Positions 49,831-61,830 of a stretch of DNA of 64,000 nucleotides are shown piece by piece. A program made the position numbers and the translations under genes. The DNA lies in the NCBI RefSeq assembly GCF_002303985.1, contig NW_019167860.1, forward strand, positions 11,695,403 to 11,759,402. The letters are read 5' to 3'. Origin of the DNA: Durio zibethinus. Its lineage: Eukaryota > Streptophyta > Magnoliopsida > Malvales > Malvaceae. The notes below the pieces were generated by a model. That model was not told the origin of the DNA, made no database searches, and saw only the letters and a program-made list of their open reading frames with translations. How positions within the stretch are numbered: position 1 is the first letter of the stretch; each line of letters begins with the position of its first letter.

Positions 49831-51350
49831 CAACAAGTTTACAATGCACAATAAATCTCAACAAAATCATGAAAAATACACTATAATGGAGAGTAATTTG
49901 TGGTGTGTATTCAGTGACCAGAAACTGAGTAGCAAAAAGACCACCTGATAATTTCAACATGCTCAATTGCACCATATTAAGCAAAAAAGTCACGAATATC
50001 CTTCTCAAGTAGCTTTTGGAGATAAGCTTGTAATTTCAGCAGTGTAACCACCTGGGTACATTGTCTTAAAATTTCACTGAGATAAAGCCAGCCAAAGAGA
50101 ACCTATTTGAAGGTATATAAATAAAATTTTAGAAGACAACTTTAGTGAAGGCGGCTTGATAATGTAGAAATCATCTTTGTTCATTCCAACACTTTGCAAT
50201 GCTTAAACCATGGCAATTCCATGTACAAGGCCATTTATTTTGGAGAGATAGCTAGAATTAGGGTAATTTAAGAAAGAGATAACAGTCATTATCATCTTGG
50301 GGCAGTGTTATTTATGGATTATTGTGAGGTAAATAATCCTCAGGGATTCCAAGCTCTCATCTATCCTTGCATAGGTGCAAAATGAAAGCCAAAATATTCC
50401 TGGAGGCTTCTAAAATCTAATGAAAATACCATGCTGTTTTTATTGTAGCTCGATATTCTAGTATCGACTAACATTCGAATTTCCATTACGACAATTCCAA
50501 ATCTATTTAACGAGTGGAGTTAAAAGTCTGTAATTTCAAGCAAGGTGCCTTAATCTACTCCAACATCTGCGTAAATGCACCATAACAAATCTTAGTTCAA
50601 GTCAAAAGTAATAAAAAGGATGAGCCTAGGGAACAACCATAGCCCATACAATCCTCCAAAGCAAAAAACTTAAATTGGCTTTCAATGTAAGAAACAATAC
50701 ATGTCAAACAATGCAAGCGTGAAGCAAGTTATCAAACTTTTTGACTAAAGTGCAAAAAAAAGGCTTAACTTAAGTACTTAACTACCAAACATGTACATTC
50801 AAGAAAAACAATCCTCATGATATTACATGGGAAAAGGGGTACCAGGAAGAGCAAAACCAGGAAAAAGGAAAGAATTAAGAAGAAAAAACTATCATAGCTG
50901 ATTAATGATGGGGATCAATAATGAGTGAAACTATCAAAATTTTTCCACCAAAGATCAATGTAGAGGCCCTCAATTTCCAACTACCAATCAAAGAACTTAA
51001 TGAAAAATAGTTAACTAATTGTCATAAACATGCTTGAAATTGATTTTTTGGTATGAATTTATTGATTGACATTCTTGAAAAACCTGAAGTATCGTGAAAG
51101 CCAAGAAACGGAAAATGTAACTCATCAAAGCTTAAAAGTATGCAACAAAGTCAATAAAAACTGAAAAAAATAATCTGAAAAGAAGAACTGGGTATCACTG
51201 AATTCGCATTAAAAAAATGAAAAAAAAAAAAAAGTATGAGGCTTTAGTAAAATGGTGATGTGCCAGCACGTGGCAGTGGGTTAGTACAACATGGCATATA
51301 AGTTCAGTAGTGTCTTGTTGGTCATTATTTGTTATCAGTGGGATCCTAGA
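49830..51350. other. Intergenic, no gene recognised
   Basis: No domain, RNA gene or repeat was recognised. A search by eye on the minus strand for the missing RRM start of the BPA1-like gene was negative. Confidence 0.4.
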
Positions 51351-53028
51351 TTTTTAGGGTATTTATATTTTTTATATTACAATAAAATTATACTTATTTT
51401 TATATTTTATTGGTAATTTATAAAATAAAATTATATTTAAATTATTTATTAAATATTTATATTATTGATAAATAATTATATTTAACTAGTGATTAGTAAA
51501 AATAAAATAATAAAAATAAATTAAGACTTTATGTTAAGTATAAATTCAAGTAACAAAGTAAATTATTATATGATGAAAGGTATAAAATGAATGTATAAGA
51601 TAACATATTATATAAATGAATTATCATATGATAAAAATAAAATATATAATGATAATAGTGTGTTTATAATATCTTTTATATATATATATATGTGTGTACT
51701 TTTTAAAATATTAAGATCATAATTTTAATATTTTTTTATCCCTCTCTACGGATGTTGGTATTTTGTCGAACTACATAAATTATATTTCATTTTTATTTCA
51801 TTTATTTTTGTATATTATTTTTAATAATAAATAATTTTTTTAAAATAATTTAAATTTTGAAAAATTAATGGGTTGTGCTTGACCCATTTAAGCACGAAAA
51901 ATAGTGGTATGCTTGCCCCAACAAAACCCATAAAAATTATGGACTTACAGTTTAAAGGTCGTACTAGCAAAACACATCAAAAATAGTGTTGAACCTACAC
52001 AATCTGTTAACACATGAATTAATATATTTAAATGGATTGTACTAGCTAAGAGTCATTTGACACCTTTAATTACAATGTCACTCTCATTAATGGAGTAGTG
52101 TGCATTCTCAACAGAGAATTGGTTTTTTTTAATAAATACTTTTTTTGTTAAAATAAAATTTTCAACTTAATATATGCACTTTTAAAAAAGGAAATATTAA
52201 GGAATGCTATTGACATTTCTTAATTTGATATTTAAAAAATATATAATTAATACATTATTTTTAATTTAGTAACATTAAATGCTTACTTGAAAAAAATATA
52301 TAATTAATGTATAATTGCTTAATTGAAAATTCCCTTTTTTTTTTTAATGTGAAGGGTATTTTCAAATTGTGGGATATTAAAAATCATTAGTATATATTTT
52401 TATTATAATATTTTTTTAGTAAAATATATCTTTTTAAATAGAAAATGTATTTTTTAAAATGAAGATTAAATTAAAATTCCAACAAAGTTATCAATTTAAT
52501 TTACAATATTAAAATCATTAGTATTTATTTTTATTATAATATGATTTATTAGTAAAATTAATTTTTTTAAAATACAAAAAGACTTTTAGAAAAATTAAGA
52601 TTAAATTGAAAAATTCCAACAAAGCCATTAATTTTAATTTATAACATTAAAATCCATTAGTATTTATATTTTATTATACTATGATTTATTAGTAAAATTT
52701 TTATATTCTTTTTCAATGTATTAAAATCATCAATTATTTATATTAAGATAAAAAAAATTTTAAGCAAGCTTGTTACTATAACTAAAAGAATAATTCTTTT
52801 TTTAGATAAAGAGAATTGTTCATTATGATTTAAAAAATTGGTGAAACTTGTTTGCATGGTGCAATCATGCATACATAACCTAGTTTTAGTCAGTTACTAA
52901 AGGGACAGATTTTGTTAAATAATGTGTTTTTTAAATCAAATTACTCCAAGATATATAAAATGGTTGTAAAATGAAAGGTTAGCCAGGGTATTCCACTCAA
53001 TTTAGTATTTTTCCTTTAAATGAAGAGC

Positions 53029-53059
<31 letters not shown>

Positions 53060-54327
53060 TATATGGTGGTTATTAATTTTGACATACGCTGCGAATTAAT
53101 TATTATTTGAGTATAAATAAATATCAATTATATATAATTATTAATGATAAGATTTAAAGAAAAATTATCAGGATTCTACATAAAAAAGACAAACATATGT
53201 AATTATAATGATCTTGTATATATTAAAACTATTTTATATAAAATCAATAAAAAATTCAAACAAATATCTTAAATAAATATAAAAATAAATTAAAGTATAA
53301 AAATTTAAATTAACCCATAAAATAAATATATATAACTAATAATTATAAAAAAAAAAGAAAATATAAATGTAACTATAAATCCATAATTTTAAATTACAAT
53401 AATAAAATACCTCTTTCTCCACAAAGTTTTTCCAAGTGCACATGTCATTACATCAAAGTCAGGTAGAAAACTTTCATTTAATGTTTAGATAAAATGTTCT
53501 TTTAATTACAAAAAAAAAGACTATTAAAAGAGAATTAATTTTGTATATAAATAGAATATTTCTTTATACTATTTTTTGAAATAAGTGAATTTGGAATTAT
53601 ATTAATATTATAAAATATTATATTAACATAGGCCATATATTAGTATAGGACAATATCATTCAAATTGATATTTTAACTGCAAATCCAAATTCAAACACAA
53701 TTTATAGATTCTTAGTTGTAATTTTTTTTTTTTTTTTATAAAGAGGTTATAACTATTATTTTTATTATAAAATTCAATGTTAAAGCAACCCAAAAAAAAA
53801 AAAAAAGAAAGTTGTCAATCCACAAAATCAGAATGTGCAAAAGCCCAAAGAAAGTACAAAAGGTAGAATGATGAAAGCCCATGGGGCTATACTTTAAGGC
53901 CTCTTTTGCGGGCTGACTTTAGTTGACTTTAATTATAATCATTGTCATTCGTTGAGAAATTTGACAAATTGCCTAAAACAACTTTGCCTTTTTCTCTTTT
54001 AATCATTCCCCTCCATGCAATTTCAAGGCAACCTAAATTGCCTGTTCTTACGGCAAAAAAAGTTTTATATGCCTCCTAATATTTATGAATTACAGTTTTC
54101 TATCACATTTTAAATGTTTTAAATGTTTAACCCTCATGTTTTTATATATAAAAAAAATTAGTAATTTGCTCTATATATTGATTAATTTCGCGAAACTAAT
54201 GCTTCAGGATGCAAATTTTGCCTTTTTTTTTTTATATTTTTTGTAATAAAATGAACTCGCCAAAATTTTCAATGTGTATTAGCTTCTTTGAGATAATTAC
54301 TTATTTGGATAAAATATCCATGCCTAA

Positions 54328-54363
<36 letters not shown>

Positions 54364-54492
54364 TGCCTTGAACTCAAATATAAGATACTATATATAGCTA
54401 TGAAGATTGAAAATTATGCCAACAAAATAAAAAAAAAATTCACTTGCCATTTTAAGAATAATATTGCCTTACATATGTATGTACGTATATAC

Positions 54493-54527
<35 letters not shown>

Positions 54528-55172
54528 AAGAGTTTTTCAAATGTTCGAAGTTAAATATTTCTTTGCTAGAATTAATGATCTAATCCTTAGTAATGGAAAA
54601 TTTTAATTGATTTGCATTAATAAAAATTATATTTTGGAATAGTGATCATATATATAGTTACTGCATATATACTACAATTTTTTTCAATAATAAAAGCTAA
54701 AAGAGAAAACTCTCATATCCAAAATAAAGGATTTCATTGAAAAAATTGCATGAGTTTCTTCATGCTAAGGTAAGCATATGATTCACCAAGTAATTATTCA
54801 TAGATATTGAACTTGATTAACACAGGAATCCATTATAGCTATGAAATAAGTTCAGATTAATTTGTTGTTGTTGGACTTAAATTTCATACAAGAGTTCCCA
54901 TTTTGTGTATGTTTGTATATAGTTAAACTACTTATAATATCAATGATGGATGTAAAGCTTAACTTATAGTGGGTATCTCAAAAATGGAAAATAATTAAAA
55001 AAGTAGAAAATAATAAAATTTGAAGAAAATTTTTTTCTTAAACATTAAAAATTTTTCTGGACACTTATAAATAGCTAAAAACAAAAAATTTAAGTAAAAA
55101 TTTACTTAGACACATCAAAATTTTTTCTAAACGTATTTTCTGTGGATAGAATTAATAAATTTGTTGACATTT

Positions 55173-55210
<38 letters not shown>

Positions 55211-56500
55211 ATAAACACTTAAAAAAATTTTTGAATTCGCCGCTGCTTAATTATAATATATTGGTATTACTGCAAAAAAATGCCTAAGCTTAATTAACAA
55301 CAAATGATGTTATTATATTTTAGTAAGAATATTATATACATTAAAGTTGATCAGGTAATTTTTGGCAAATTGATTCTAGTCCTATCATTCAAAACATGTT
55401 TACTAAAAGATAAACAAGTTTCTGAAACTATAGTACATGATGTTCCTAATGAGTAGACTTTGCATGGGGTATTGGGGGGTCGGATTATGATTCAATATTA
55501 CCTGTGACACTTATGACAACAAAGAAGAATTCGTTTTCTGATCCATGCTTTGCTCTTCTGTCTTAACCCTTTCTCGCATTTGTTTCTTTGAAAATTAATT
55601 ATTAGTATAGTTACCATAGTCCCACCATCTAGAGAAATTTGTCACGCAAATGCTACCATATATTGCCTTACCCTCTCATTCATTTTTTGTTACTTTTTAA
55701 CTTCAATACTAACATGCAATATTGTGAAAATCAGATTTTTGTCAACAATCATATAATTTGTTGATTAATTATGATTCAATTCATGATAAATTCAAATATA
55801 TAAAAAAATAAATCGTTGGTATCTTTCGAGGGGTCGAGTGTATTATATTATATATAAACAAATATTATTAATAAGTTAGTGATCAATAATATTATAGTTA
55901 TATCTGATTGAAACAAACAAGATATGGAAAAATCTCCTAACACATGTAGGTCATACTTAGCAAAACTTAATTTGTTTTCCATCAAATCACTCTCTAACGA
56001 TGATTTTGGAGCTTCCGTATTGCATTATAACACTAGAGCCCAACTTACCGACAAGAAGCTTAGCATCAACACATTCTTCTTCTTTGTTTCTCTTGTTTCA
56101 AAATAGAAACCTCCTTAAATCATATTAATTTCATGTAAATTAATATATTAATTAAACGTTGATTCGAAAAAGGAAATTCAAACGATCATATTCTTTAAGA
56201 AAAAGATCATTCATACATTTATTATTGAACTAAATGCTCTAATCATATATATATATATACACGACTTCCAATAAAAGAAAGATATAAATTAATTAATTAA
56301 GCTTGTCTAATGCCAACAAAAGTAATAGTATTGCCATTAAAATTAAAGGGTTTGCTAGTGCAAGTCCTTTTATAGTACAAAGTAATTACAGTGCACACCC
56401 TTCCACATCGGGAAGCATCGTAAAATATATTCTATTTTTTTTTTGATCTAGTGACCAAAACCTAGTAAGAAAGTGCAAAAGAGCCATAAATTTTGATAAA
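51350..56500. other. AT-rich gene-free stretch with microsatellites
   Basis: Very AT-rich, with TA-type microsatellites at about 51,680-51,700, 53,028-53,062, 54,336-54,362, 54,492-54,530 (TA followed by GA repeats), 55,171-55,206 and 56,247-56,262. A stretch at about 51,850-52,075 (GTGCTTGACCCATTTAAGCA, ATGGACTTACAG, TTTGACACCTTTAAT) resembles a widespread plant repeat with CCCGTTTAAGCACG-type motifs. Repeated AAAATCATTAGTATTTATTT stretches recur at about 52,380, 52,510 and 52,655. No gene was recognised. A small plus-strand frame at 55,924-56,106 has no known domain. Confidence 0.5.
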
Positions 56501-56513
56501 AGTTGGTTTATTA

Positions 56514-57589
56514 TTACATAATTAAACTCCTTATTATTGCAGCTTCTGCACTATCAGCATCAATAGTGGCCAAGAGCTGGGATAGTCGCTCACTTAGATC
56601 ATCCACTTCCCTATGCAAGCTTCTAATGTAATTGCAAGTCTCTTGCAAAACCTTGGATGCAGATACCTGCAATAGGAGTTCAGTCAAATCCAAATGCCAT
56701 TGTAAACAATAAGTCACTTTCTTCTGACAAAGCTGATCGACATTATTATTTTATATAATGCTATATTTATATATAAAATAATATAATCCAATTGAGTCAA
56801 ATTGATTCAAGAAATCATTTGTAATCATGTCGAGCCAAAATCGGCAAATTAAGTAAACTATTCAGGGCATGTGCATTACAGTGTATATCCCCACACAATG
56901 AAGCTAACACCATGCTTTAATTAAGAGATAATGTCACAAAGTATTTGAATTATAATAAAATATTAAATTTAATATTTATTTTTAAAAAATTTATATAATA
57001 CTTGAATTATAAATTTATTAATTAATTTAATATTTTAAAAATTATTTATCAATTATGTATCATTTTTTAAAATTAAGCTATTAAAAATAAATATTATATT
57101 AATTATCGAATCAAACATCATGTTAAAATATTTACCATAATTAAATAAATCAGATGATTTTGGATTAGTCAAAGTGAGGCACTGTTTTAAGTCAATGAGA
57201 AGCTGAAACCTATGAAAAATATGTTTCCTTGACACCCGGGTCAAGTTTTCGAACTGTTTTTCGAAGACCACTACTATTATTATAACTGAAATATACTATT
57301 CTCATGTGGCACATCTGAACAAGGTGAATTAGCTTACTTTACAGTTTCCACACCTTTCCTGCAGCTTTGCATTTAGGGAAAAATAAATTTCTTTTCACTT
57401 GTTGATTTTCTTGAAACAGAGATGGAAGAAAGATCAGAGACATGCATGTTCTTATAGTACCTTGTCAGATCGCCTATCGCGAATCTCAGGAAGAAGTTGG
57501 CGTAACTTGGAGACAAGTTCAATGATCTGTTCATCTGAAATCCTGGAAACACCTGCTGTCGACTGCCCCGACGACCTTCTGCTAGACAT
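56514..57589 (-). CDS. PRE/KIDARI-type atypical bHLH regulator
   Basis: Two exons, 57,589-57,461 and 56,666-56,514, with a 794-bp GT..AG intron, encode 93 residues. The protein starts MSSRRSSGQSTAGVSRISDE and ends AAIIRSLIM. The first helix (about residues 18-38) and the second helix (about 46-67, with SASKVLQETCNYIRSLHREV and DDLSERLSQLL) form a helix-loop-helix, but the basic DNA-binding part is absent. Length, splice position after the RRSDK residues and C-terminus match the PRE1-PRE6/ILI family. These nuclear proteins do not bind DNA. They sequester inhibitory HLH partners and so promote cell elongation in brassinosteroid, gibberellin and light responses. The frame is intact. Which PRE member it corresponds to is not resolved. 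A Copia element lies 337 bp upstream of the start codon. Confidence 0.95.
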
Positions 57590-57925
57590 CTTGGAAATGA
57601 GCAAAAACCAAGAAATGCTCTTGCCCTTGGTATAACCCTATGGGTTTAAAATATTCAACAACTACCAAAACCAAGCTATAGCTATAGAAAATGTTTTATG
57701 TTGGCAAGAAATTAAGGAATAGAGGAGTAGTAGGAGTAGTGATAGACATAAGATATGAAGAGTTTGAGAAAGCGATCAGAGAAATATAAAGAGGAAGGAA
57801 AGGACCATCCAAGAGGTGAGAAGGAGGCAGAGAAAGAAAATACAATAACAAAGAAAGCGATGTTGGATGTGAAGAAAACAAGAGCATCGGAGAACGCAAG
57901 AGTTGGACGCGAGGACTTTAGTTTT
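57590..57925 (-). promoter_or_regulatory. Presumed leader and proximal upstream region of the PRE gene
   Basis: On the minus strand this is CT-rich with many TTCTTC, CTCCT and TCTCT stretches, as in plant 5' untranslated regions. It contains a minus-strand open frame (57,696-57,899) whose first ATG codes MLLFSSHPTS, a possible uORF if transcription starts upstream of it. The Copia LTR begins directly at 57,926, so little or none of the original promoter may remain next to the leader. Confidence 0.45.
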
Positions 57926-58327
57926 TGTTGGGATTTGTCTTGAATCTCATAATTTCACATCGAAAGTTAATGAGTTTTGAATTTGTCCAGTATCTCACAT
58001 CGAAAGTTTAGTAAAAGTATAAAGGGTTTCACCCTTATAAATAAAGTATTTTATTTTTAGTTTGGTAATCCCAGAGAGTTAGACACCAAAAGAATAGCTA
58101 AGTGAGTAGGCTATTAAAAGGGTGTAATTGGGTTTTGGGTTAAGTTTTTGAGTAAGGAGTTTTATGAGACTTTTCTCATTCTAAAAGTCTCACAGTTGTA
58201 AAGATTTATTTGTTAGTGGATTGAGTTTGGAGTATGCCATTTTGAGTTGGGCCGAACCAAATATATTTGTGTTTTTATTCTTAATTTGAGCTTGCTATTT
58301 TGTGTGTGGGTGTTATTTTTTTCAACA
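57926..58327 (+). repeat. Left Copia LTR, 402 bp
   Basis: Starts TGTTGGGATTTGTCTTG and ends GTTATTTTTTTCAACA. A TATA-like TTATAAATAAAG lies at about 58,037. It matches 59,741-60,314 (with an insert) and, inverted, 60,318-60,726. The five bases on its left are GTTTT. No matching copy of them was found on the far side of the complex. Confidence 0.9.
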
Positions 58328-58329
58328 AG

Positions 58330-58341
58330 TGGTATCAGAGC
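58330..58341 (+). promoter_or_regulatory. Copia primer binding site
   Basis: TGGTATCAGAGC, two bases after the LTR end, is the standard plant site complementary to the 3' end of initiator tRNA-Met. Confidence 0.92.
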
Positions 58342-58396
58342 GAGGTTCGAGATTTAAGGATTATGGGCCCAAGAGATCGTGAAGTAGTGTTTCAAG

Positions 58397-59740
58397 ATGT
58401 CTGAAGAAGGTATGTCTGGTATGCCTATGCCTAAGTTTGAGATTTCGTTGTTTGATGGAAAAGAGTAATTTTATGTTATGGCAAAGTATAGTTCAAGATC
58501 TGTTAGTACAACAAGGATTGGATCAGGCATTAGAGAATAGTAAGTCCGAGGGAATGTCTGACGCTAATTGGAATAGGATTCAGAAGAAAGTTGTTAGTAC
58601 TATTAGATTGACGCTAACTCCAGAGGTAAAATACAGTGTGTTGACTGAGAGTACTCCGAAGAGTTTGTGGGATAAGCTTAAAAGTATTTATGCTTCGAAG
58701 TCATTGACTAATAGATTATGTTTAAAGATGGATCTGTATTCTTTGAAGATGAAAGAAGGTATGAGTCTTCATAATTACCTGAATGAGTTTAATAGATTGA
58801 TTTTCTCAATTGCTAGCGATTTCTATTGATGAGTTAAAAGATGAAGAGAATGCTTTAATTTTGCTGCCATCTTTGCCCAAGTCTTATAGGTCTTTAGTTC
58901 AGACTGTGTTGGTAGGCATGTCTACTTTGAAGTTGGATGATGTGACTGCCTTGTTGCGTGAGAATGAAAGGTTTATGGGAGCTCAGAACTCATCACTTAG
59001 GGGGAGTACACTAGTTGTAGATGGTTTTGATCAAGGAAGACTCAAAAGAGGATTGATGGATTAAGAGGAAGATCCAAGTCAAGAAACAGAAATTACAGTG
59101 ATATAAAATGTTATTATTGTGGTGAGAAGGGATATATCCAAGTATGCTGCAGGAAGCTGAGAAGGGATATAGCTACTTTTAAAAGGGCGAATGATGAGAA
59201 AAAATTAAATAAAAAAAGAGTGATACTGTTATTGTCGTGTCTGGTGATGATGATGTTGTTTTGACAACTTGTGTTGATGAGACTCAGACTTTGAAAAGTG
59301 ATAAAGGTTGGGTTTTAGATTCAGCTGCTACAATTCATGTTTGCAATGATAAGAGTTACTTTGTCGAGTTGGATGAGAATGAGAAGAATGTGGATATTGT
59401 GGTTGCTAACAAAGAAAATGTGCAAATTCAAAGCATTGAGAGTGTTTGCCTTAGATCTCATAATGGTGTTATTATGACAGTACTAAGTTGTCATTATAAT
59501 TTGATTGTTTTTGGTGAGTTAGCTTCTCGGAAGTACACATATTATGGTAATAATGATTGGTTGAAAGTGTACAAAAATTGTAGTATGATTCTACAAGAAA
59601 ATAGGATCAAAAATCACTTGTACATGCTTGATGAAAGCTCAATTATTGGGATCCCTATGATGAAAGAAAAGAAGAAAGGTAAACATGTTAGCTTTACAGA
59701 TACTGTTGAAGTGTTTGGAGATTCAAGTCAATGGAGGATT
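58397..59740 (+). pseudogene. Copia gag and protease, with frameshifts
   Basis: An ATG at 58,397 opens MSEEGMSGMPMPKFEISLFD, a typical Copia gag start, which runs into a stop after GKE. The frame of 58,437-58,829 continues with SNFMLWQSIVQDLLVQQGLD, then a UBN2-type block (KSLWDKLKSIYASKSLTNRL, LKMKEGMSLHNYLNEFNRL). Another shift leads to LILLPSLPKSYRSLVQTVL (58,810-59,064). A zinc knuckle near 59,108-59,150 reads CYYCGEKGYIQVCC, with tyrosine where the family has histidine. A third frame (59,237-59,746) has the protease motif LDSAATIHVCNDKSYF and a GAG-pre-integrase part (NRIKNHLYMLD). It ends at the right LTR; integrase and reverse transcriptase are absent. Confidence 0.85.
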
Positions 59741-60314
59741 TGTTAAGATTTGTCTTGAATCTCATAATCTCACATCGAAAGTTAGTAAGTTTTGAATTTA
59801 TCCAGTATCCCACATCGAGAATTTAGTAAAAGTAAAAGGGGTTTCACCTTTATAAATAAGTTATTTTAATTTTAGTTTGATAATCCCAGAGAGTTAGACA
59901 CCAAGAGAATAGCTAAGTGAGTAAGCTATTAAAATGGTATAATTGAGTTTTGGGTTAAGTTTTGAGTAAAGAGTAATATAATAGAAAGAAAAGAACTGTC
60001 TTTTCTGTATACTTTCCCCGGTTCCGTTGCTACCGCGGGCTTTACGCAATCGATCGGATCATATAGATATCTCTTCAACACAACATAGGTCGTCGAAAGG
60101 ATCTCGGAGACTCACCAAAGCACGAAAGCCAGGATCTTTCAGACTTTTCTCATTCTAAAAATCTCACAATTGTAAAGATTTATTTGTTAGTAGATTAGGT
60201 TTGGAGTAGACCATTTTGAGTGGGGCCGAACCAAATATATTTGTGTTTTTATTTTTCATTTGAGCTTGTTATTTTGTGTGTGGGTTCTGCGTGCGGGTGT
60301 TATTTTTTTCAACC
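59741..60314 (+). repeat. Right Copia LTR interrupted by a foreign insert
   Basis: Starts TGTTAAGATTTGTCTTG and follows the left LTR to AGTAAAGAG at about 59,973, then resumes at AGACTTTTCTCATTC (60,141) and ends TTTTTTTCAAC at about 60,314. The segment between is the plastid-like insert. The last base of the LTR end is altered at the junction with the inverted LTR. Confidence 0.88.
59974..60140. other. Plastid-like insert (NUPT) inside the LTR
   Basis: About 167 bp, visibly richer in G and C than its surroundings, with TTCCGTTGCTACCGCGGGCT, CGCAATCGATCGGATCATAT and CACCAAAGCACGAAAGCC. It replaces about 7 bp of the LTR. From memory it matches the inverted-repeat part of dicot plastid genomes, probably near ycf2/ycf15 and trnL-CAA, but I could not check the locus. 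It has no open frame of note. Confidence 0.7.
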
Positions 60315-60317
60315 TGA

Positions 60318-60726
60318 AAAATAACACTCACACGCAGCAATCATACACAAAACAGCAAGCTCAAATCAAGAATAAAAACACACAAATATATTTGGTTCGG
60401 CTCAACTCAAAATAGTATATTCCAAACCTAATCCACTATCAAATAAATCTTTACAATTGTGATACTTTTAGAATGAGAAAAGTCTCCTAAAACTTCTTAC
60501 TCAAAACTTAACCCAAAACTCAATTATACCATTTTAATAGCCTACTCACTTAGCTATTCTCTTAGTATCTAACTCTATGGGATTACTAAACTAAAATCAA
60601 AATATCTTATTTATAAGGGTGAAACTTCTTATACTTTTACTAAACTCCCGATGTGGGATATTGGACAAATTCAAAACTCACTAACTTTCGATGTGGGATT
60701 ATGAGATTTAAGATAAATCCCAACAA
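60318..60726 (-). repeat. Inverted third LTR, tail to tail with the right LTR
   Basis: On the minus strand it starts TGTTGGGATTTATCTTAAATC (from 60,726) and follows the Copia LTR through to GTGTTATTTTTCA at about 60,318. It lacks the plastid-like insert. Its 3' end abuts the 3' end of the right LTR with only a few bases altered between (CAACCTGAAA). The pair forms a near-continuous inverted repeat. Confidence 0.88.
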
Positions 60727-61600
60727 ATAAGTGAAATTATACATGATAAGAGTTTCCGTTTATTTTGCAAAAATTGATTTTTGAAAAATAATTTATATAT
60801 TTTTAAATGTTTATTTCATAAAAAACTAGGTGGTTAATGAAAAATAATTTATTAATCAATGAAAAATAAAGTTATTTTTTTGAAAATTATCTTATAGATT
60901 TGCAAAAAAAAAAAAGATATTTTTTGAAAAAAAAATCGTTTGTAAGTAAAATTATTTATTAATACTTTTGAGTATAATTTTACTTATAAATAATATTATA
61001 TTAATAAATAAATAATATTATTTTAATAAATAATATATTAATAAATATTATTATAAATTAATGTTATATTAATAAATAATATTATATTAATAAATAAAAT
61101 TATAATATAAAAATAATAAATAGTTTTATTTTAAGTATTTTTTATATTAACATAATATTTTAATATTAAATATTATTATTAAAATATAATTATTTTTTAA
61201 TATTAATAATTTTGATAATAAATAATTTCAATATATTTTAATAATAAATCATTTTTAATATTTTAATAGTTACATTAATATTATTTGAAAAAAAATTTAG
61301 AAAACAAACAAATAACAAAAATATTTTTTATTAATTCATCCAAACAATAAAAGAAATTTCAATTAAAAAATAAATATTTTTTTTAAAAAAATTTTTTAAG
61401 TTATTTTTTTGTTAAATAAACGGAGCCAGAGAGAGAAAGGGGAATGGAATAAGACTTATTGGTTTTTGTTCCCAACTTTTCAAGTGGGCTTAAAGAGATA
61501 TGTTTCCTTTTCAGGTAACATTGTGGGCCTTCATGCGCATGTCTCAATACACAATACCATGTGATCATCATCCTCCAATTCTCCTCACTCCCTCTTTGAA
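60727..61600. other. Extremely AT-rich intergenic stretch
   Basis: Mainly AATAATATTATATTAATAAA-type low-complexity sequence (about 60,960-61,270), followed by mixed sequence. No gene was recognised. Confidence 0.55.
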
Positions 61601-61830
61601 ACACTGAATTCCACAACCCCCAAATCACCTTTTCATAGCTTTGCAATGGTTTTTTTTTTTTTTTTGCCCATTCAAAAAACCGGAACCTGTTTTGTTTTAT
61701 AACTGCTTTTCCTTCTTCATCTTCTTCTTCTTCATCACAAAACAGCTCCTACGTTTCAGGTTGATCTCTCTAACTTCTCTACTTCAGTCTTTTTACAGGT
61801 TTCTGATCCTTTGGTATATATATATTAGAA
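61600..61830 (+). promoter_or_regulatory. Possible 5' leader of an unseen gene (weak)
   Basis: A CT-rich run (CTTCTTCATCTTCTTCTTCT) is followed by AG-ending stretches (CGTTTCAG, CTACTTCAG, TTTTTACAG) that look like splice acceptors or a plant leader. No downstream coding exon was identified before 64,000, so this may be chance. Confidence 0.2.

Larger units (their letters stand above)
57926..59740 (+). mobile_element. Copia-type LTR retrotransposon, internally deleted (left LTR and interior)
   Basis: Left LTR 57,926-58,327 (TGTTGGGATTTG .. TTTTCAACA), primer site just after it, then only about 1.4 kb of interior carrying a broken gag-protease frame, a purine-rich stretch (GGAGG, 59,734-59,738) and the right LTR from 59,741. 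A complete Copia interior would also code for integrase, reverse transcriptase and RNase H; none is present. The two LTRs differ at many positions by eye, so the insertion is not recent. The right LTR, its plastid-like insert and an inverted third LTR are listed separately. Confidence 0.85.

Noticed and set aside
57755..57943. Plus-strand open frame of 62 codons rich in K and E
   Set aside because: It is the antisense of the CT-rich leader of the PRE gene and runs into the Copia LTR.
59741..60726. Inverted LTR pair as a microRNA precursor
   Set aside because: The hairpin is several hundred bases long and made of LTR arms; no known microRNA sequence was recognised. Small-RNA production is possible but would be of the repeat-silencing type.
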